This document shows positions 23,113 to 31,970 of a stretch of DNA of 64,000 nucleotides, in pieces (the first letter of the stretch is position 1; each line of letters opens with the position of its first letter). Made by a program: the position numbers and the translations under genes. The notes under the pieces are model-generated. The model did no database searches. It was not told the origin of the DNA and saw nothing but the letters and a program-made list of their open reading frames with translations. Source of the DNA: CAVSLM01 sp963728895 (GTDB lineage Bacteria > Pseudomonadota > Gammaproteobacteria > JBBQDK01); assembly GCA_963728895.1 (NCBI GenBank), contig CAVSLM010000001.1:682001-746000 (forward strand), written 5' to 3'.

Positions 23113-24963
23113 CTAGTGTCTTGGCTTGAACGGACGTGTGGCCAGCGGGATGGAGGAGGATCCGCGTATGGGTGCGGCGCGCATGAGCGTGTCGATGCTG
23201 CTGGCCAGGGCGGCCACGGTCTGCGCCTGGAGCAGTGTCCGCAGCGGTACCTCGATCTGGAAGGCTTGCCAAGCGCGTGCGACGATCTGGGTCGCAAGCA
23301 GCGAATGCCCGCCGAGGGCAATGAAATTGTCGTGGATGCCTACCTGCTCCACACCCAGGACCTCGCCCCAGATGTTGGCGAGTATCTGTTCCGTCGCGGT
23401 ACGCGGCGCGGCGACGGGCTGCTCGGATGGCGGCTGCTCCGGTGCGCTGTGCAGCAGCGCGCGGCGATCCAATTTGCCGCTGGCCGTCAACGGCAGCCGC
23501 TCCAGCGCGACGAACGCGCTTGGAATCATGTATTCGGGCAATCGCGTCTGCAGCCAAGCGCGCAATTCGCTTGCATTGGGAACCTCCTGCGCCTGTGGTA
23601 CCACGTAGGCAACCAGACGCTTATCGCCACCCGCATCTTCCGACACGGCGACCGCACTCGCGCGCACGCTGGGGCACTGCGCCAGCACCGTCTCGATCTC
23701 GCCAAGTTCGATCCGATAACCGCGGATCTTGACCTGCCCATCCAGCCGCCCGAGATACTCGATGCTCCCGTCTTTGCGATAACGTGCGAGGTCGCCCGTA
23801 CGATACAGACGCATGCCGGGGACCATGCTGAACCGGTCCGGGATGAAGCGTTCCGCGGTGAGGTCTGCGCGGTTCAGATATCCACGTGCCAGGGCCGTTC
23901 CACCGATATGGAGTTCGCCCGACACCCCGACCGGCACGGGATGCAAATGCGGGTCGAGAATATGCAAAGTGGTGTTGGCAATCGGGTGCCCGATGGGCGG
24001 CAGTGCTTCCCAGCTTTGTGGATCGGCGGACAAACGGTATGACGCGACGACATGCGTCTCCGTCGGCCCATATTGGTTATGCAGCGTACAGCCTTCGAGG
24101 CGTGCAAAAAGATTCCGGACGGGGAGCGTCGCTTGCAGCGCTTCACCGGCGGTGATCACTTCGCGCAACGATCCGGGAGGCTCGGGATCTTCGGCGGCGG
24201 CCTGCGCCAGATGCTGCAAGGCGACAAACGGCAGGAACAATCGTTCAATGTCAGCCGTCCTCAGAAAACGCCAGAGTGCGGCGGGATCGCGCCGCGTATC
24301 TTCGTCAACCATGACCAGCGTGCCGCCCGAACTCAGGGTGAAGAACAGTTCCTGGCACGAAACGTCGAAGCTCAACGAGGAAAATTGCAGTGTTCGCGCG
24401 GGGTGATCGAGCGTGGTGGTCTGCTGCTGCCACGACACCAGGTTCACCAGCGGGCGGTGCGGCATCGCCACACCTTTCGGCGTGCCGGTCGATCCGGAGG
24501 TATACAGGATGTACAGCAGGTTGTCCGGTTGCGCATGCGTCGGTGGATTGTCCGAATATTCCCGGGTCAGGGACTCGGCGGCGGTATCCAGCTGCACGAT
24601 CCTGCCGGCGTAGGGCGGCAGTTTTGACAGCAGCCGACTGTGCGCAACCAGTACGGGCGCCTGGCTGTCGCGAAGCATGTAGCCCAGACGCTCGGCGGGA
24701 TAGGCCGGGTCGAGCGGTACGTAAGCCCCGCCCGCCTTGAGCACCGCCAGTACCGCCACCGGCAGGTCCAGCGAACGTTCCAGGCACAGGGCCACGGGTA
24801 CCTCAGGCGCCACGCCCAGTGCGCATAAATGATGTGCCAACCGGTTGGCGCGTTGGTTCAGTGTCCTGTAGGTCAGCTGTTGATCCGCAAAGACGACGGC
24901 CGTTTGCGCAGGCGTCGTCTCGACCTGTCGCTCGACCAGCTGGTGGACGGTGGGGTCTACCAT
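23113..24963 (-). CDS. stand-alone NRPS adenylation-carrier (A-T) protein, proline-like code
   Basis: A 616-residue protein: adenylation domain with VLKAGGAYVPLDPAYPAERL, LYILYTSGSTGTPKGVAMPH, NQYGPTETHVVASY, RLYRTGDLARYRKDGSIEY and LDGQVKIRGYRIELGEIE, and a carrier with HDNFIALGGHSLLATQ. Pocket residues by alignment to GrsA are D-V-Q-F-I-A-Q-V-V plus Lys, one change from proline codes of the D-V-Q-x-I-A-H-V-V-K type, so proline or a ring analogue is predicted. ATG 24963 starts a normal A domain; GTG 24990 is in frame upstream. There is no condensation domain, which suggests an initiation module delivering to the C domain of the convergent synthetase. The TAG stop lies in the inverted repeat of the MITE, so the original C terminus may have been longer. 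Confidence 0.9.
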   Translation of the reverse strand: MVDPTVHQLVERQVETTPAQTAVVFADQQLTYRTLNQRANRLAHHLCALGVAPEVPVALCLERSLDLPVAVLAVLKAGGAYVPLDPAYPAERLGYMLRDSQAPVLVAHSRLLSKLPPYAGRIVQLDTAAESLTREYSDNPPTHAQPDNLLYILYTSGSTGTPKGVAMPHRPLVNLVSWQQQTTTLDHPARTLQFSSLSFDVSCQELFFTLSSGGTLVMVDEDTRRDPAALWRFLRTADIERLFLPFVALQHLAQAAAEDPEPPGSLREVITAGEALQATLPVRNLFARLEGCTLHNQYGPTETHVVASYRLSADPQSWEALPPIGHPIANTTLHILDPHLHPVPVGVSGELHIGGTALARGYLNRADLTAERFIPDRFSMVPGMRLYRTGDLARYRKDGSIEYLGRLDGQVKIRGYRIELGEIETVLAQCPSVRASAVAVSEDAGGDKRLVAYVVPQAQEVPNASELRAWLQTRLPEYMIPSAFVALERLPLTASGKLDRRALLHSAPEQPPSEQPVAAPRTATEQILANIWGEVLGVEQVGIHDNFIALGGHSLLATQIVARAWQAFQIEVPLRTLLQAQTVAALASSIDTLMRAAPIRGSSSIPLATRPFKPRH

Positions 24964-25083
24964 TCCAGCACCACGTTGCAGTTGCAGCACCCGCCCAACG
25001 CGAGCGGCGTCGGACGCGATGGAATCCGCTCTATGGAAGCCCGGTCAAGTTCAGACAATACGACCACACCGGCGCTCACTGAG

Positions 25084-25490
25084 TCACATCCCTGTATCGT
25101 TGACCGGTTCGTTCCGCAGCCACCCCGAGGCGTCGATGGTCTCCTCGTAGGCGTGCCAGGTCGCATGGCCGATCAGCGGCAGCAGCACGATAAAGCCGAG
25201 AAAAGCGGTGGCGAAGCCCGGCAGCACGGCGCGCCCGATCAGCGCGGTCCATACGATCATGGCCGGGTTGTTGCGCAGCACGGCGTTCACGCTGGTGACG
25301 ATGGCGGTACGGAATCCAACTTGCCGTCCAGGAGCATGGGCAGGGAGTAGGCGCTGGCGGAAAACACGATGGCGACGAAGATCGCCCCGCCATGCTACTG
25401 ATTCCGAACAAGGGCAGCAAGTCGCGCCAGTCGGGATGCGCCTGTTCGGAAAAGAAGGTATATATCGTCGCGGTGCCCGGTCGGATCGAG
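25084..25490 (-). pseudogene. DUF2189 membrane protein, frameshifted and 5'-truncated
   Basis: Three pieces of one DUF2189 protein lie in order in different frames: IYTFFSEQAHPDWRDLLPLF, then FVAIVFSASAYSLPMLLDGK, then TAIVTSVNAVLRNNPAMIVW followed by FIVLLPLIGHATWHAYEETI, the usual conserved end. The second shift, near 25310, is explained by loss of one T in what would read LDFRTAIVTS. The 5' half is missing; near 25490 the sequence switches to a divergent ATPase fragment. Confidence 0.7.
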
Positions 25491-26107
25491 ATGAGGTCGG
25501 TGATGGGGGCTTCGGGGGCGCTGGAGACGCTGGTGCAGCTCATGCCTTCGGAGGCGCATCGGCTGCGCGACGGTGCACTGGAGGAGGTCCCGGTAAGTGC
25601 CCTGCAGCGCGGGGACCATGTCCGTCCGCATGCGCTGGGCCTGGCCGTCCCCCTGGTAGTCGCGGTCTCGACCGCGCTGGCGGCCCAGTATGGCCTGCTG
25701 ATCCGCGATCGCTCGGCATTCGAACGCTCACGCTCTCTGCAGGCGGTGGTGTTCGACAAGACCGGAACACTCACTGAGGGCCGGTTCGGGGTCACCGACC
25801 TCGTGACGCTGGGAACGCGAGAACCGGATGAGTTGCTGGCGCTCGCTGCGGCGCTCGAGAGTCAGTCGGAGCATCCCATCGCATCGGGCATCGTGGAGCA
25901 GGCCCGTGCACGCGGGCTTGCGATCGAGACACCCAGGGGCTTCAAGGCGATTCCCGGCAAGGGTGCCGAGGCTGAAATCGGGGGACACAATGCAGCATCG
26001 GCATCGTGCTCACGCCCGCCGTCGGCGCTGCCCTGATGTCGCTGTCCACGGTGATCGTCGCCATCAACGCCAGGCTCCTGGAACGGGTGCGGCTGGCGAG
26101 CCAGTGA
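25490..26107 (+). pseudogene. copper-type P1B ATPase, internally deleted
   Basis: The frame starts inside the actuator region (GALETLVQLMPSEAHRLRDG, EVPVSALQRGDHV), jumps directly to the transmembrane CPx region minus its first Cys (RPHALGLAVPLVVAVSTA), and continues through the phosphorylation site AVVFDKTGTLTEGRFG and the HP motif SEHPIASGI, ending near KAIPGKGAEAEIGGHN. The C terminus resumes in another frame as VGAALMSLSTVIVAINARLL. Several hundred residues are missing, so it cannot transport. It lies just ahead of copAB. Confidence 0.82.
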
Positions 26108-26197
26108 CCTGTGCTGGAGCATCGTTTACGGAACGCGCGTAGCAGCTCCCCCAATCCGACCGTCCGGCGCAACCGGATGCTGTGAATCAGGACCGAT

Positions 26198-28032
26198 ATG
26201 AAGATGAAACACAATCCCCCGAAATCGCCCGATCTGCCCCGCCGACGATTCCTGCAAGGTGTGGCGGCCGGCGGCGTGCTGCTGGGCCTGTCGCCGCGCT
26301 GGCTGAGGGCAGCCGCGTCGGCAGAGGCGATCGACACCGGTACCGTCCCGGTGCTCTCCGGCACCGAGTTCGATCTCACCATCGCCGAGACGCCGGTGAA
26401 TTTCACCGGCGTGCCGGGCATCGCCACCACCATCAATGGTTCCATACCCGGTCCCATCCTGCGCTGGCGCGAGGGCGACACGGTCACGTTGCGCGTCACG
26501 AACCGGCTGAAGACGGCAAGCTCCATTCATTGGCACGGCATTCTCCTGCCGTTCCGGATGGACGGCGTGCCGGGCATCAGCTATCCCGGCATCGGCCCCG
26601 GAGAAACGTTCGTCTACCGCTTCAAGGTGGGCCAGTCGGGAACCTACTGGTACCACTCCCATTCGGGGTTCCAGGAACAGACCGGCATGTACGGCGCCAT
26701 CGTCATCGATCCGGCGGGCCGCGATCCGAAGCGGGCGGATCGCGACTACGTGGTGCAGCTCTCCGACTGGACGGACGAGGACCCGATGCGGGTATTCGCC
26801 AGGCTCAAGAAGCACAGCGACTACTACAACTTCCGGCAGCCCACCGTCGGTGAATTCCTCCGCGACGTGTCCGCCGATGGGCTGGGTGCCGCGCTCGCGG
26901 CGCGGCGCATGTGGAACCGCATGCGCATGAGCCCGGCCGATCTCGCCGATGTCTCCGGCTACACCTACACGTATCTGATGAACGGCGCGACGCCGGCGGG
27001 CAACTGGACTGCGCTGTTCCGCCGCGGCGAGCGGGTGCGGCTGCGCTTCATCAATTCCGGCGCGATGACCTTCTTCGATGTGCGCATTCCGGGACTCGAG
27101 ATGACGGTGGTACAGACCGACGGTCAGAACGTCGAGCCGGTCACCGTGGACGAGATCCGGATCGGTGTGGCCGAGACCTACGACGTGATCGTCGAGCCCC
27201 GCGACGACCGGGCCTATACGATCTTCGCGCAATCGATGGACCGCACCGGTTTCGCGTGTGGCACGCTCGCCCCGCGCACCGGCATGCGAGCCGAGGCTCC
27301 TGCGCTCGATGCGCCGCAGCGGCTGACCATGGCGGACATGATGGGCGCCATGTCCCACGCCAACATGTCCGGCATGCAGGGCATGGGCTCCATGAACCAC
27401 GGGGCGCATGACATGGCCGGCGGGATGGACATGAGCGGGATGGACGATGGACCGGCATGCATCACGGCGCCCACGCCATGGGCAGTGGAACGGCCACGGG
27501 TGATACCGCGGAGCGCGCTCACCACGCGCGGACCGAATATGGCGCTAGCGTCGACATGCGCGTCGACTACCCCAGGGCCAATCTGGACGATCCCGGCGTC
27601 GGCCTGCGGGGCAACGGTCGGCGGGTGCTCACCTATGCGGATCTGCACACCATCGGCGGTCCACTCGACCGGCGCGATGCGGAGCGGGAGATCGAGCTGC
27701 ATCTCACCGGCAACATGGAGCGTTACAGCTGGTCGCTGGACGGGGTCGAGTTCGGCCGGTCCACGCCGGTGCACTTCCGTGCCAACGAGCGCCTGCGCGT
27801 GGTGTTCGTCAACGACACCATGATGACGCACCCCATGCACCTGCACGGCATGTGGCAGGAGCTGGAGACGCCCGAGGGGCGCTTCCAGGTGCGCAAGCAC
27901 ACGATAAGCGTGCAGCCGGCGCAGCGCGTGAGTTTCCTGGTCAACGCGGATGCGCTCGGCCGATGGGCCTGGCATTGCCACCTGCTCTATCACATGGACG
28001 CGGGCATGTTCCGCGAAGTGGTCGTGGCATGA
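26198..28032 (+). CDS. copA: periplasmic multicopper oxidase CopA, with a frameshift
   Basis: The N terminus has a twin-arginine signal (LPRRRFLQGVAAGGVLLGL). Type 2/3 copper motifs are SSIHWHGIL, GTYWYHSHSGFQEQTGMYG, then HPMHLHGMW and WAWHCHLLYHMDAGMF at the end. The middle is Met/His-rich (MSHANMSGMQGMGSMNHGAH). The first 418 or so codons are in one frame; at about 27450, inside this repetitive segment, one base appears lost and the rest continues in the frame used from 27457 to 28032. CopA oxidises or sequesters Cu(I) in the periplasm. Its stop overlaps the copB start (ATGA). A real frameshift would remove two copper ligand sets; a sequencing indel is equally possible. Confidence 0.85.
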
Positions 28033-28991
28033 GCGCGCTTGGATCAGGCCGCCCGAGGACCCCCTCCAGGACGCACCGGCGAATCGCACCCATCTGCGCA
28101 GTTGTGGCCGGGTTCATCGTCACCTGCGCTTGGGCACAGGGCCTGCATCCCGCGCGTGGGATGATGTCCTCGCCGACCATGGCCGCCGAACCCGTGCCCG
28201 ATACGAGCCGCATGGGCACGGGCAATGCCACGGACCCACCCGGTGGCGCGGACATGAACATGGGCTCGATGCAGGGCGGGTCGGCTCCCCCTGACGCGCG
28301 CGATCCGAACGCCTACGCGGAGGGCTACGACTTCGGACCGTTCAAGCCGCGGATGGGGGATACGGCCCTCATCGGATCGTTGCTGGTCAGTAGATTGGAG
28401 GCCGTGCGCAGCGACGGCAATACTTCGGCTGCCTACGACCTCGGGGCCTGGTACGGGCACACCTACGACCGTGCCGTCCTGAAGGCGGAGGGCGACCTGG
28501 ATGCCGGGGAGGTCAAGGATGCGCGCACCGAGCTGCTGTGGGGTCACGCCGTCGCGGCTTTCTGGGACGCGCAACTCGGCCTGCGCTACGACAGCGGCGC
28601 AGGGCCGGACCGCAGCTGGCTGGCATTGGGCGTGCAGGGCCTCGCGCCCTACTGGTTCGAGGTCGACGCCGCGGCCTATGTGGGCGAGGCCGGACGTACG
28701 GCACTGCGGCTGGATGCCTCTTACGAGCTGCTGCTTACCCAGCGGCTGATCCTGCAGCCGCGCATCGAGGCGAATGCCTATGGCCGGCGCGACGCGGGGC
28801 GCGGGCTGGGCAGCGGCCTGTCCGACATCGCGGCAGGACTGCGGATGCGCTACGAGATCCGCCGCGAATTCGGTCCCTACGTGGGCGTCGAATGGGCGCG
28901 CAGTTTCGGTGGCACGGCCGATCTGGCGCGCGCCGCCGGCGAAGATGCGAGCCACACACGGCTCGTTGCGGGGCTGCGATTCTGGTTTTGA
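28029..28991 (+). CDS. copB: copper resistance outer-membrane protein CopB
   Basis: A 320-residue CopB: N-terminal export signal (IAPICAVVAGFIVTCAWAQG), a Met-rich linker (GADMNMGSMQGG), then the conserved barrel beginning DFGPFKPRMGDTALIGSLLV and containing KAEGDLDAGEVKDARTELLW, VAAFWDAQLGLRYDSG, GLAPYWFEVDAAAYVG and a terminal aromatic residue (VAGLRFWF) typical of outer-membrane proteins. ATG 28029 overlaps the copA stop by four bases, so the two are translationally coupled. Confidence 0.92.
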   Translation: MSALGSGRPRTPSRTHRRIAPICAVVAGFIVTCAWAQGLHPARGMMSSPTMAAEPVPDTSRMGTGNATDPPGGADMNMGSMQGGSAPPDARDPNAYAEGYDFGPFKPRMGDTALIGSLLVSRLEAVRSDGNTSAAYDLGAWYGHTYDRAVLKAEGDLDAGEVKDARTELLWGHAVAAFWDAQLGLRYDSGAGPDRSWLALGVQGLAPYWFEVDAAAYVGEAGRTALRLDASYELLLTQRLILQPRIEANAYGRRDAGRGLGSGLSDIAAGLRMRYEIRREFGPYVGVEWARSFGGTADLARAAGEDASHTRLVAGLRFWF

Positions 28992-29461
28992 TGCGAACCG
29001 CTCATGATAAAGAGGGCGGCACGAAAAGTTGGCTGGATGCACGCCAAGACCCCAACGCCGGCAAGGCGCATCGGGCGACTCAGCCGCTGGTCAAGCTCAG
29101 CTCGGTGAAGTCATTGGGCGTTACGATCATTTTCATTCGGCCATTCGGCCGTCTATGGGGCCGAGGGGGCGCTGGACCCGAAGACGCGGCACCTCATCGG
29201 CTTCGGGGCGGCGCTGGGCGCAAGGCTGCTGGCCAAGAAGGTGCGGGCTGAAAATCCTTGGATCCAGGAAGGATCGACCGAACCATTCACCAGGAGACTC
29301 GACATAGACCCGAAAGACCAGGACAAGGACACCAAAGCGACCAGCGAATCCCGGGCCGACCAGGCGTTGGTTCCAACCCGAGTGCAGACGGCGGCCTACC
29401 TGCTAAATTAGTTGGCGCGACAAGGCAAAGTGAGCATTCGGGCACAGGCATCCCAAACGCC
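28992..29461. other. gene-poor stretch with a carboxymuconolactone-decarboxylase-like scrap
   Basis: One plus-strand frame between about 29150 and 29245 reads VYGAEGALDPKTRHLIGFGA and continues ALGARLLAKKVRAENPW; the first part is the conserved L.PK.R.LI..a.a helix of CMD/AhpD-like proteins, but the CxxC site is missing. No start, and the rest is not recognisable. CMD-type peroxidases are often linked to ArsM-type methyltransferases, and one follows directly. Confidence 0.35.
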
Positions 29462-30211
29462 ATGAGCAAATGTGAAAACGGCGCGAAAGCGGGCGACGCG
29501 TGCGCACAGATTCGTTCGCTTTACACGGACCTCGCGCTCCACCCGGATAAAGACTTCGGTTGGGGCAAGGGCAAGGAGAACGCCCGGAGGCTGGGCTACG
29601 ACCCCACGTGGTTCGAGCGACTGCCGGAGTCGATATGGGAGTCGGCTGCAGCGGTCGGCAATCCCTTCAGCCTGGGTCCGATTCGCGGCGGCGAGACCGT
29701 GACCGATCTGGGCTGCGGCGCCGGCGCGGATGTGTGCGTGGCGGCGCTGCTCGTTGGCTCCCGGGGAAGAGTGGTGGGCCTGGACGCGACGCCTGCTATG
29801 GTCGAAAAGGCGCGGCACAACGCGCAGCTTGCGAGCCTGGCGAATGTTGAGGTGTACGAAGGCGATATGAGCCAGTTGCCGCTGCCGGATAGGTGTGTCG
29901 ACGTTGTGATCTCCAACGGCGCAATCAATTTGGCACCTAACAAACTCAGTGTGTTTCGCGAAGCTTACCGCGTGCTTCGTCCCGGCGGCCGGCTCCAGTT
30001 CGCTGACGTAGTGCGCAGTGGCACCAATTGCGGAACGACGCCGATCGGCGACGAAAGCTCGTGGGCGGATTGCGTTTCCGGCACGCTGCCTACCGACAAA
30101 GTGGTGTCTCTCTTGCAGGCCGCCGGCTTTCACGATGTGGCGCTCATCGAGTTCACCGACTACCACACCTCCCCGTCGACGGTTGGGGCGATGTTCAGCG
30201 CATTCAAGTGA
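29462..30211 (+). CDS. SAM-dependent methyltransferase, ArsM-like
   Basis: A 249-residue class I methyltransferase: TVTDLGCGAGADVCVAALLV (SAM motif I), GRVVGLDATPAMVEKARHNA, VEVYEGDMSQLPLPDRCVDV and VISNGAINLAPNKLSVFREA. The N-terminal block DFGWGKGKENARRLGYDPTW and WFERLPESIWESAAAVGNPF and the later WADCVSGTLP resemble arsenite methyltransferases, where the Cys in the last motif binds As(III). Other ArsM cysteines are not clearly conserved, so methylation of arsenite is plausible, not certain. ATG 29462 is the only start that keeps the Cys-rich N terminus (MSKCENG). It lies in the metal-resistance region. Confidence 0.75.
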   Translation: MSKCENGAKAGDACAQIRSLYTDLALHPDKDFGWGKGKENARRLGYDPTWFERLPESIWESAAAVGNPFSLGPIRGGETVTDLGCGAGADVCVAALLVGSRGRVVGLDATPAMVEKARHNAQLASLANVEVYEGDMSQLPLPDRCVDVVISNGAINLAPNKLSVFREAYRVLRPGGRLQFADVVRSGTNCGTTPIGDESSWADCVSGTLPTDKVVSLLQAAGFHDVALIEFTDYHTSPSTVGAMFSAFK

Positions 30212-30262
30212 GCTGGGCTATGGGATCGCCGGCTGATCCTGGCATACAAAAAAAACCGTTTC

Positions 30263-30913
30263 TTGAGGCCTGGTTCTATTTTGGATCGAGCCACTCGAGG
30301 TCGCGCTGCCGGATATATCGCCATTCTGGCAATTTCAGTTTGGGTCTATGTCTTCGCCACGGACATCGACCCGGTCTCGGGACTGCCGATTTATCGACAT
30401 CCGCGCGGACTGGTGACGGACGCCAATGGCAATGTGGTCCATGACGAGCGCTGTGGTGTCACTGTGGACTGCGTGGTCGGGTGGACCATCAGCGCAAAGC
30501 CGGGGCAGGTGAAGTTCCTGTACCACAACGGTGTCAACGGCGACGACCATCCGGTATGGCTTGCCAACCGAACCGACGAGGTTACATCGGAAGGCCTCGT
30601 GTCGGGGATTCCGCAACCCGGGAGCAACACGCACTTCCACTGGATCAGCCAGGGATCCACGGATCCACGCGCGGTGTCGGTCACGGCGGAGTGCGACAAG
30701 AACGATGCCGCCCAGCTGCAGGATCAGGCGCCCTCGGCAGTGAATAGAATCTGCAAAGGGTGGTTTTTACAACTCGTGGCCGTGAAGAATTTCACATTCG
30801 ATCACGGCGGTGAGAAGATTCCGGTGCATTTCGGTCTTGACAACGCTACGCACCTGAACTTGGTTACGAATTACGAAGCGAGCACAAGTCCTACGATTAC
30901 GCCGACGCGGTAA
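30263..30913 (+). CDS. unrecognised membrane-anchored protein
   Basis: A 216-codon open frame with a start-proximal hydrophobic helix (GYIAILAISVWVYVFATDI) and a polar, presumably periplasmic domain containing three or four cysteines (ERCGVTVDCVVGW, TAECDKND, NRICKGWF), many Asn/Asp and FHWISQGSTDPRAV. I do not recognise a family. No ATG exists in frame before the helix; TTG 30263 is the best start, and a run of eight A's just upstream could hide a frameshift from an earlier start. Codon use is less GC-biased than its neighbours. It follows the methyltransferase by 51 bases. Confidence 0.6.
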   Translation: MRPGSILDRATRGRAAGYIAILAISVWVYVFATDIDPVSGLPIYRHPRGLVTDANGNVVHDERCGVTVDCVVGWTISAKPGQVKFLYHNGVNGDDHPVWLANRTDEVTSEGLVSGIPQPGSNTHFHWISQGSTDPRAVSVTAECDKNDAAQLQDQAPSAVNRICKGWFLQLVAVKNFTFDHGGEKIPVHFGLDNATHLNLVTNYEASTSPTITPTR

Positions 30914-31019
30914 TGCGGTTGAATTGCGGGCTGTCCCAATTGCGCTTGGTGCTTGGCCACATGAGGCAGGCGAACGCTGTGCCTCGCCTCGGCCAGTCAA
31001 TCCGTCGCATGCCGAGCGC

Positions 31020-31940
31020 TCATGAGCTGTCACTGCCGTTCGTCCTGGTCAAGGACGCTGAAAACGGAGAGGCCGCGACCCGTCGCCGCAGGAACTCAAT
31101 TAGCGCGTCGGCGTGCGCGTAGATGGCTTCCCGGGAGTCGTGACCGGTTTCGGCAAGCATCAGCAGCTCGATGCGTTCATCCGGGCGGTTGGCAAAGATG
31201 CGCCGGGCATCGTCCGGCAGTACGCGCTCGTCGTCTTCACCGTGCACCAGCAAGACGGGACATTTCACTCGACGTATGGTGTTGCAGGGGGCGATATCGT
31301 CAAGTCTCGCATCGATGGTCCGTTCGATGAACCGCAGCACCAGCCAGCCGATTGGCCAGTAGGGGATGTGGTTGGTGCGCATCTGCCCGCGCATGAGCTC
31401 GGCCGGGTGGGCGAATGCGCCGATGCTGATGAGGGCGGCGAGGTCAGCGCAGTGCGCGGCCACCAGGAGGGCGGCGCCGGCCCCCACGGAGTGACCGAGC
31501 AGGACCAGGCGCGTTCGGTCGATGTTCGGCTGCCGGGCGAGCCACTCCAGCCCGTGCTGCAGGTCTTCTGCGAAGCGGGGCATCGAGGAAAACCCGTCGG
31601 CATCGCTGCTGCCGTGATTGCGGGCGTCGAGCAGCAGCACCGCGTAGCCTTCGCGGTGGAGCGGACCGGCAAACGGCAGCATCTGTTCCGCATTGCCGCC
31701 CCAGCCGTGCATGATTGCCACGGCGGGAGCGCTTGCCGTGTGGCTGGTGGGCGGCACCAGCCAGGCAAACAAGGTCTTGCCGTTGACGGTGGGGATGCGC
31801 ACGGCTCGGAAAGCGAGGCCGAAGTCGGATGGGGTGGCGCGTTCATGGATTCTGGGTGCCCGATAGGCGCGATGGATCACCAACGGCGCAAGGGCGACGC
31901 TGACAGTGAGCAGAACTGCGGTCCAGATCAGGATAGTCAG
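31020..31940 (-). CDS. alpha/beta hydrolase with membrane anchor, probable CTG start
   Basis: A 306-residue alpha/beta hydrolase: oxyanion-type IMHGWGGNAEQM, LLLDARNHGSSDADG, nucleophile elbow LVLLGHSVGAGAALLVAA (Ser in GHSVG), acid in VLLVHGEDDERVLPDDARR and His in LAETGHDSREA. GTG 31883 is possible, but the frame continues upstream through TILIWTAVLLTVSVALAPLV, an obvious signal or anchor helix, and begins at CTG 31940 exactly six bases after a perfect AGGAGG (31952-31947); no ATG, GTG or TTG is available there. CTG initiation is therefore inferred. The substrate is unknown; an esterase or lipase-like role is likely. Confidence 0.8.
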   Translation of the reverse strand: MTILIWTAVLLTVSVALAPLVIHRAYRAPRIHERATPSDFGLAFRAVRIPTVNGKTLFAWLVPPTSHTASAPAVAIMHGWGGNAEQMLPFAGPLHREGYAVLLLDARNHGSSDADGFSSMPRFAEDLQHGLEWLARQPNIDRTRLVLLGHSVGAGAALLVAAHCADLAALISIGAFAHPAELMRGQMRTNHIPYWPIGWLVLRFIERTIDARLDDIAPCNTIRRVKCPVLLVHGEDDERVLPDDARRIFANRPDERIELLMLAETGHDSREAIYAHADALIEFLRRRVAASPFSASLTRTNGSDSS

Positions 31941-31970
31941 GCGGTGCCTCCTGCAAGATTCGCTCGGCCG

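Larger units (their letters stand above)
22705..23117. mobile_element. non-autonomous transposon (MITE), IS630/Tc1-like ends
   Basis: A perfect 12-bp inverted repeat, ACTAGTGTAGTG (22705-22716) and CACTACACTAGT (23106-23117), extends to 15 of 16 matches and encloses 413 bases. A TA dinucleotide sits inside each arm, so GTGTAGTGATGC...GCAACACTACAC flanked by TA would fit the TA target duplication of IS630/Tc1-type elements. No transposase is encoded. The right end supplies the TAG stop of the convergent A-T protein gene. Confidence 0.6.
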
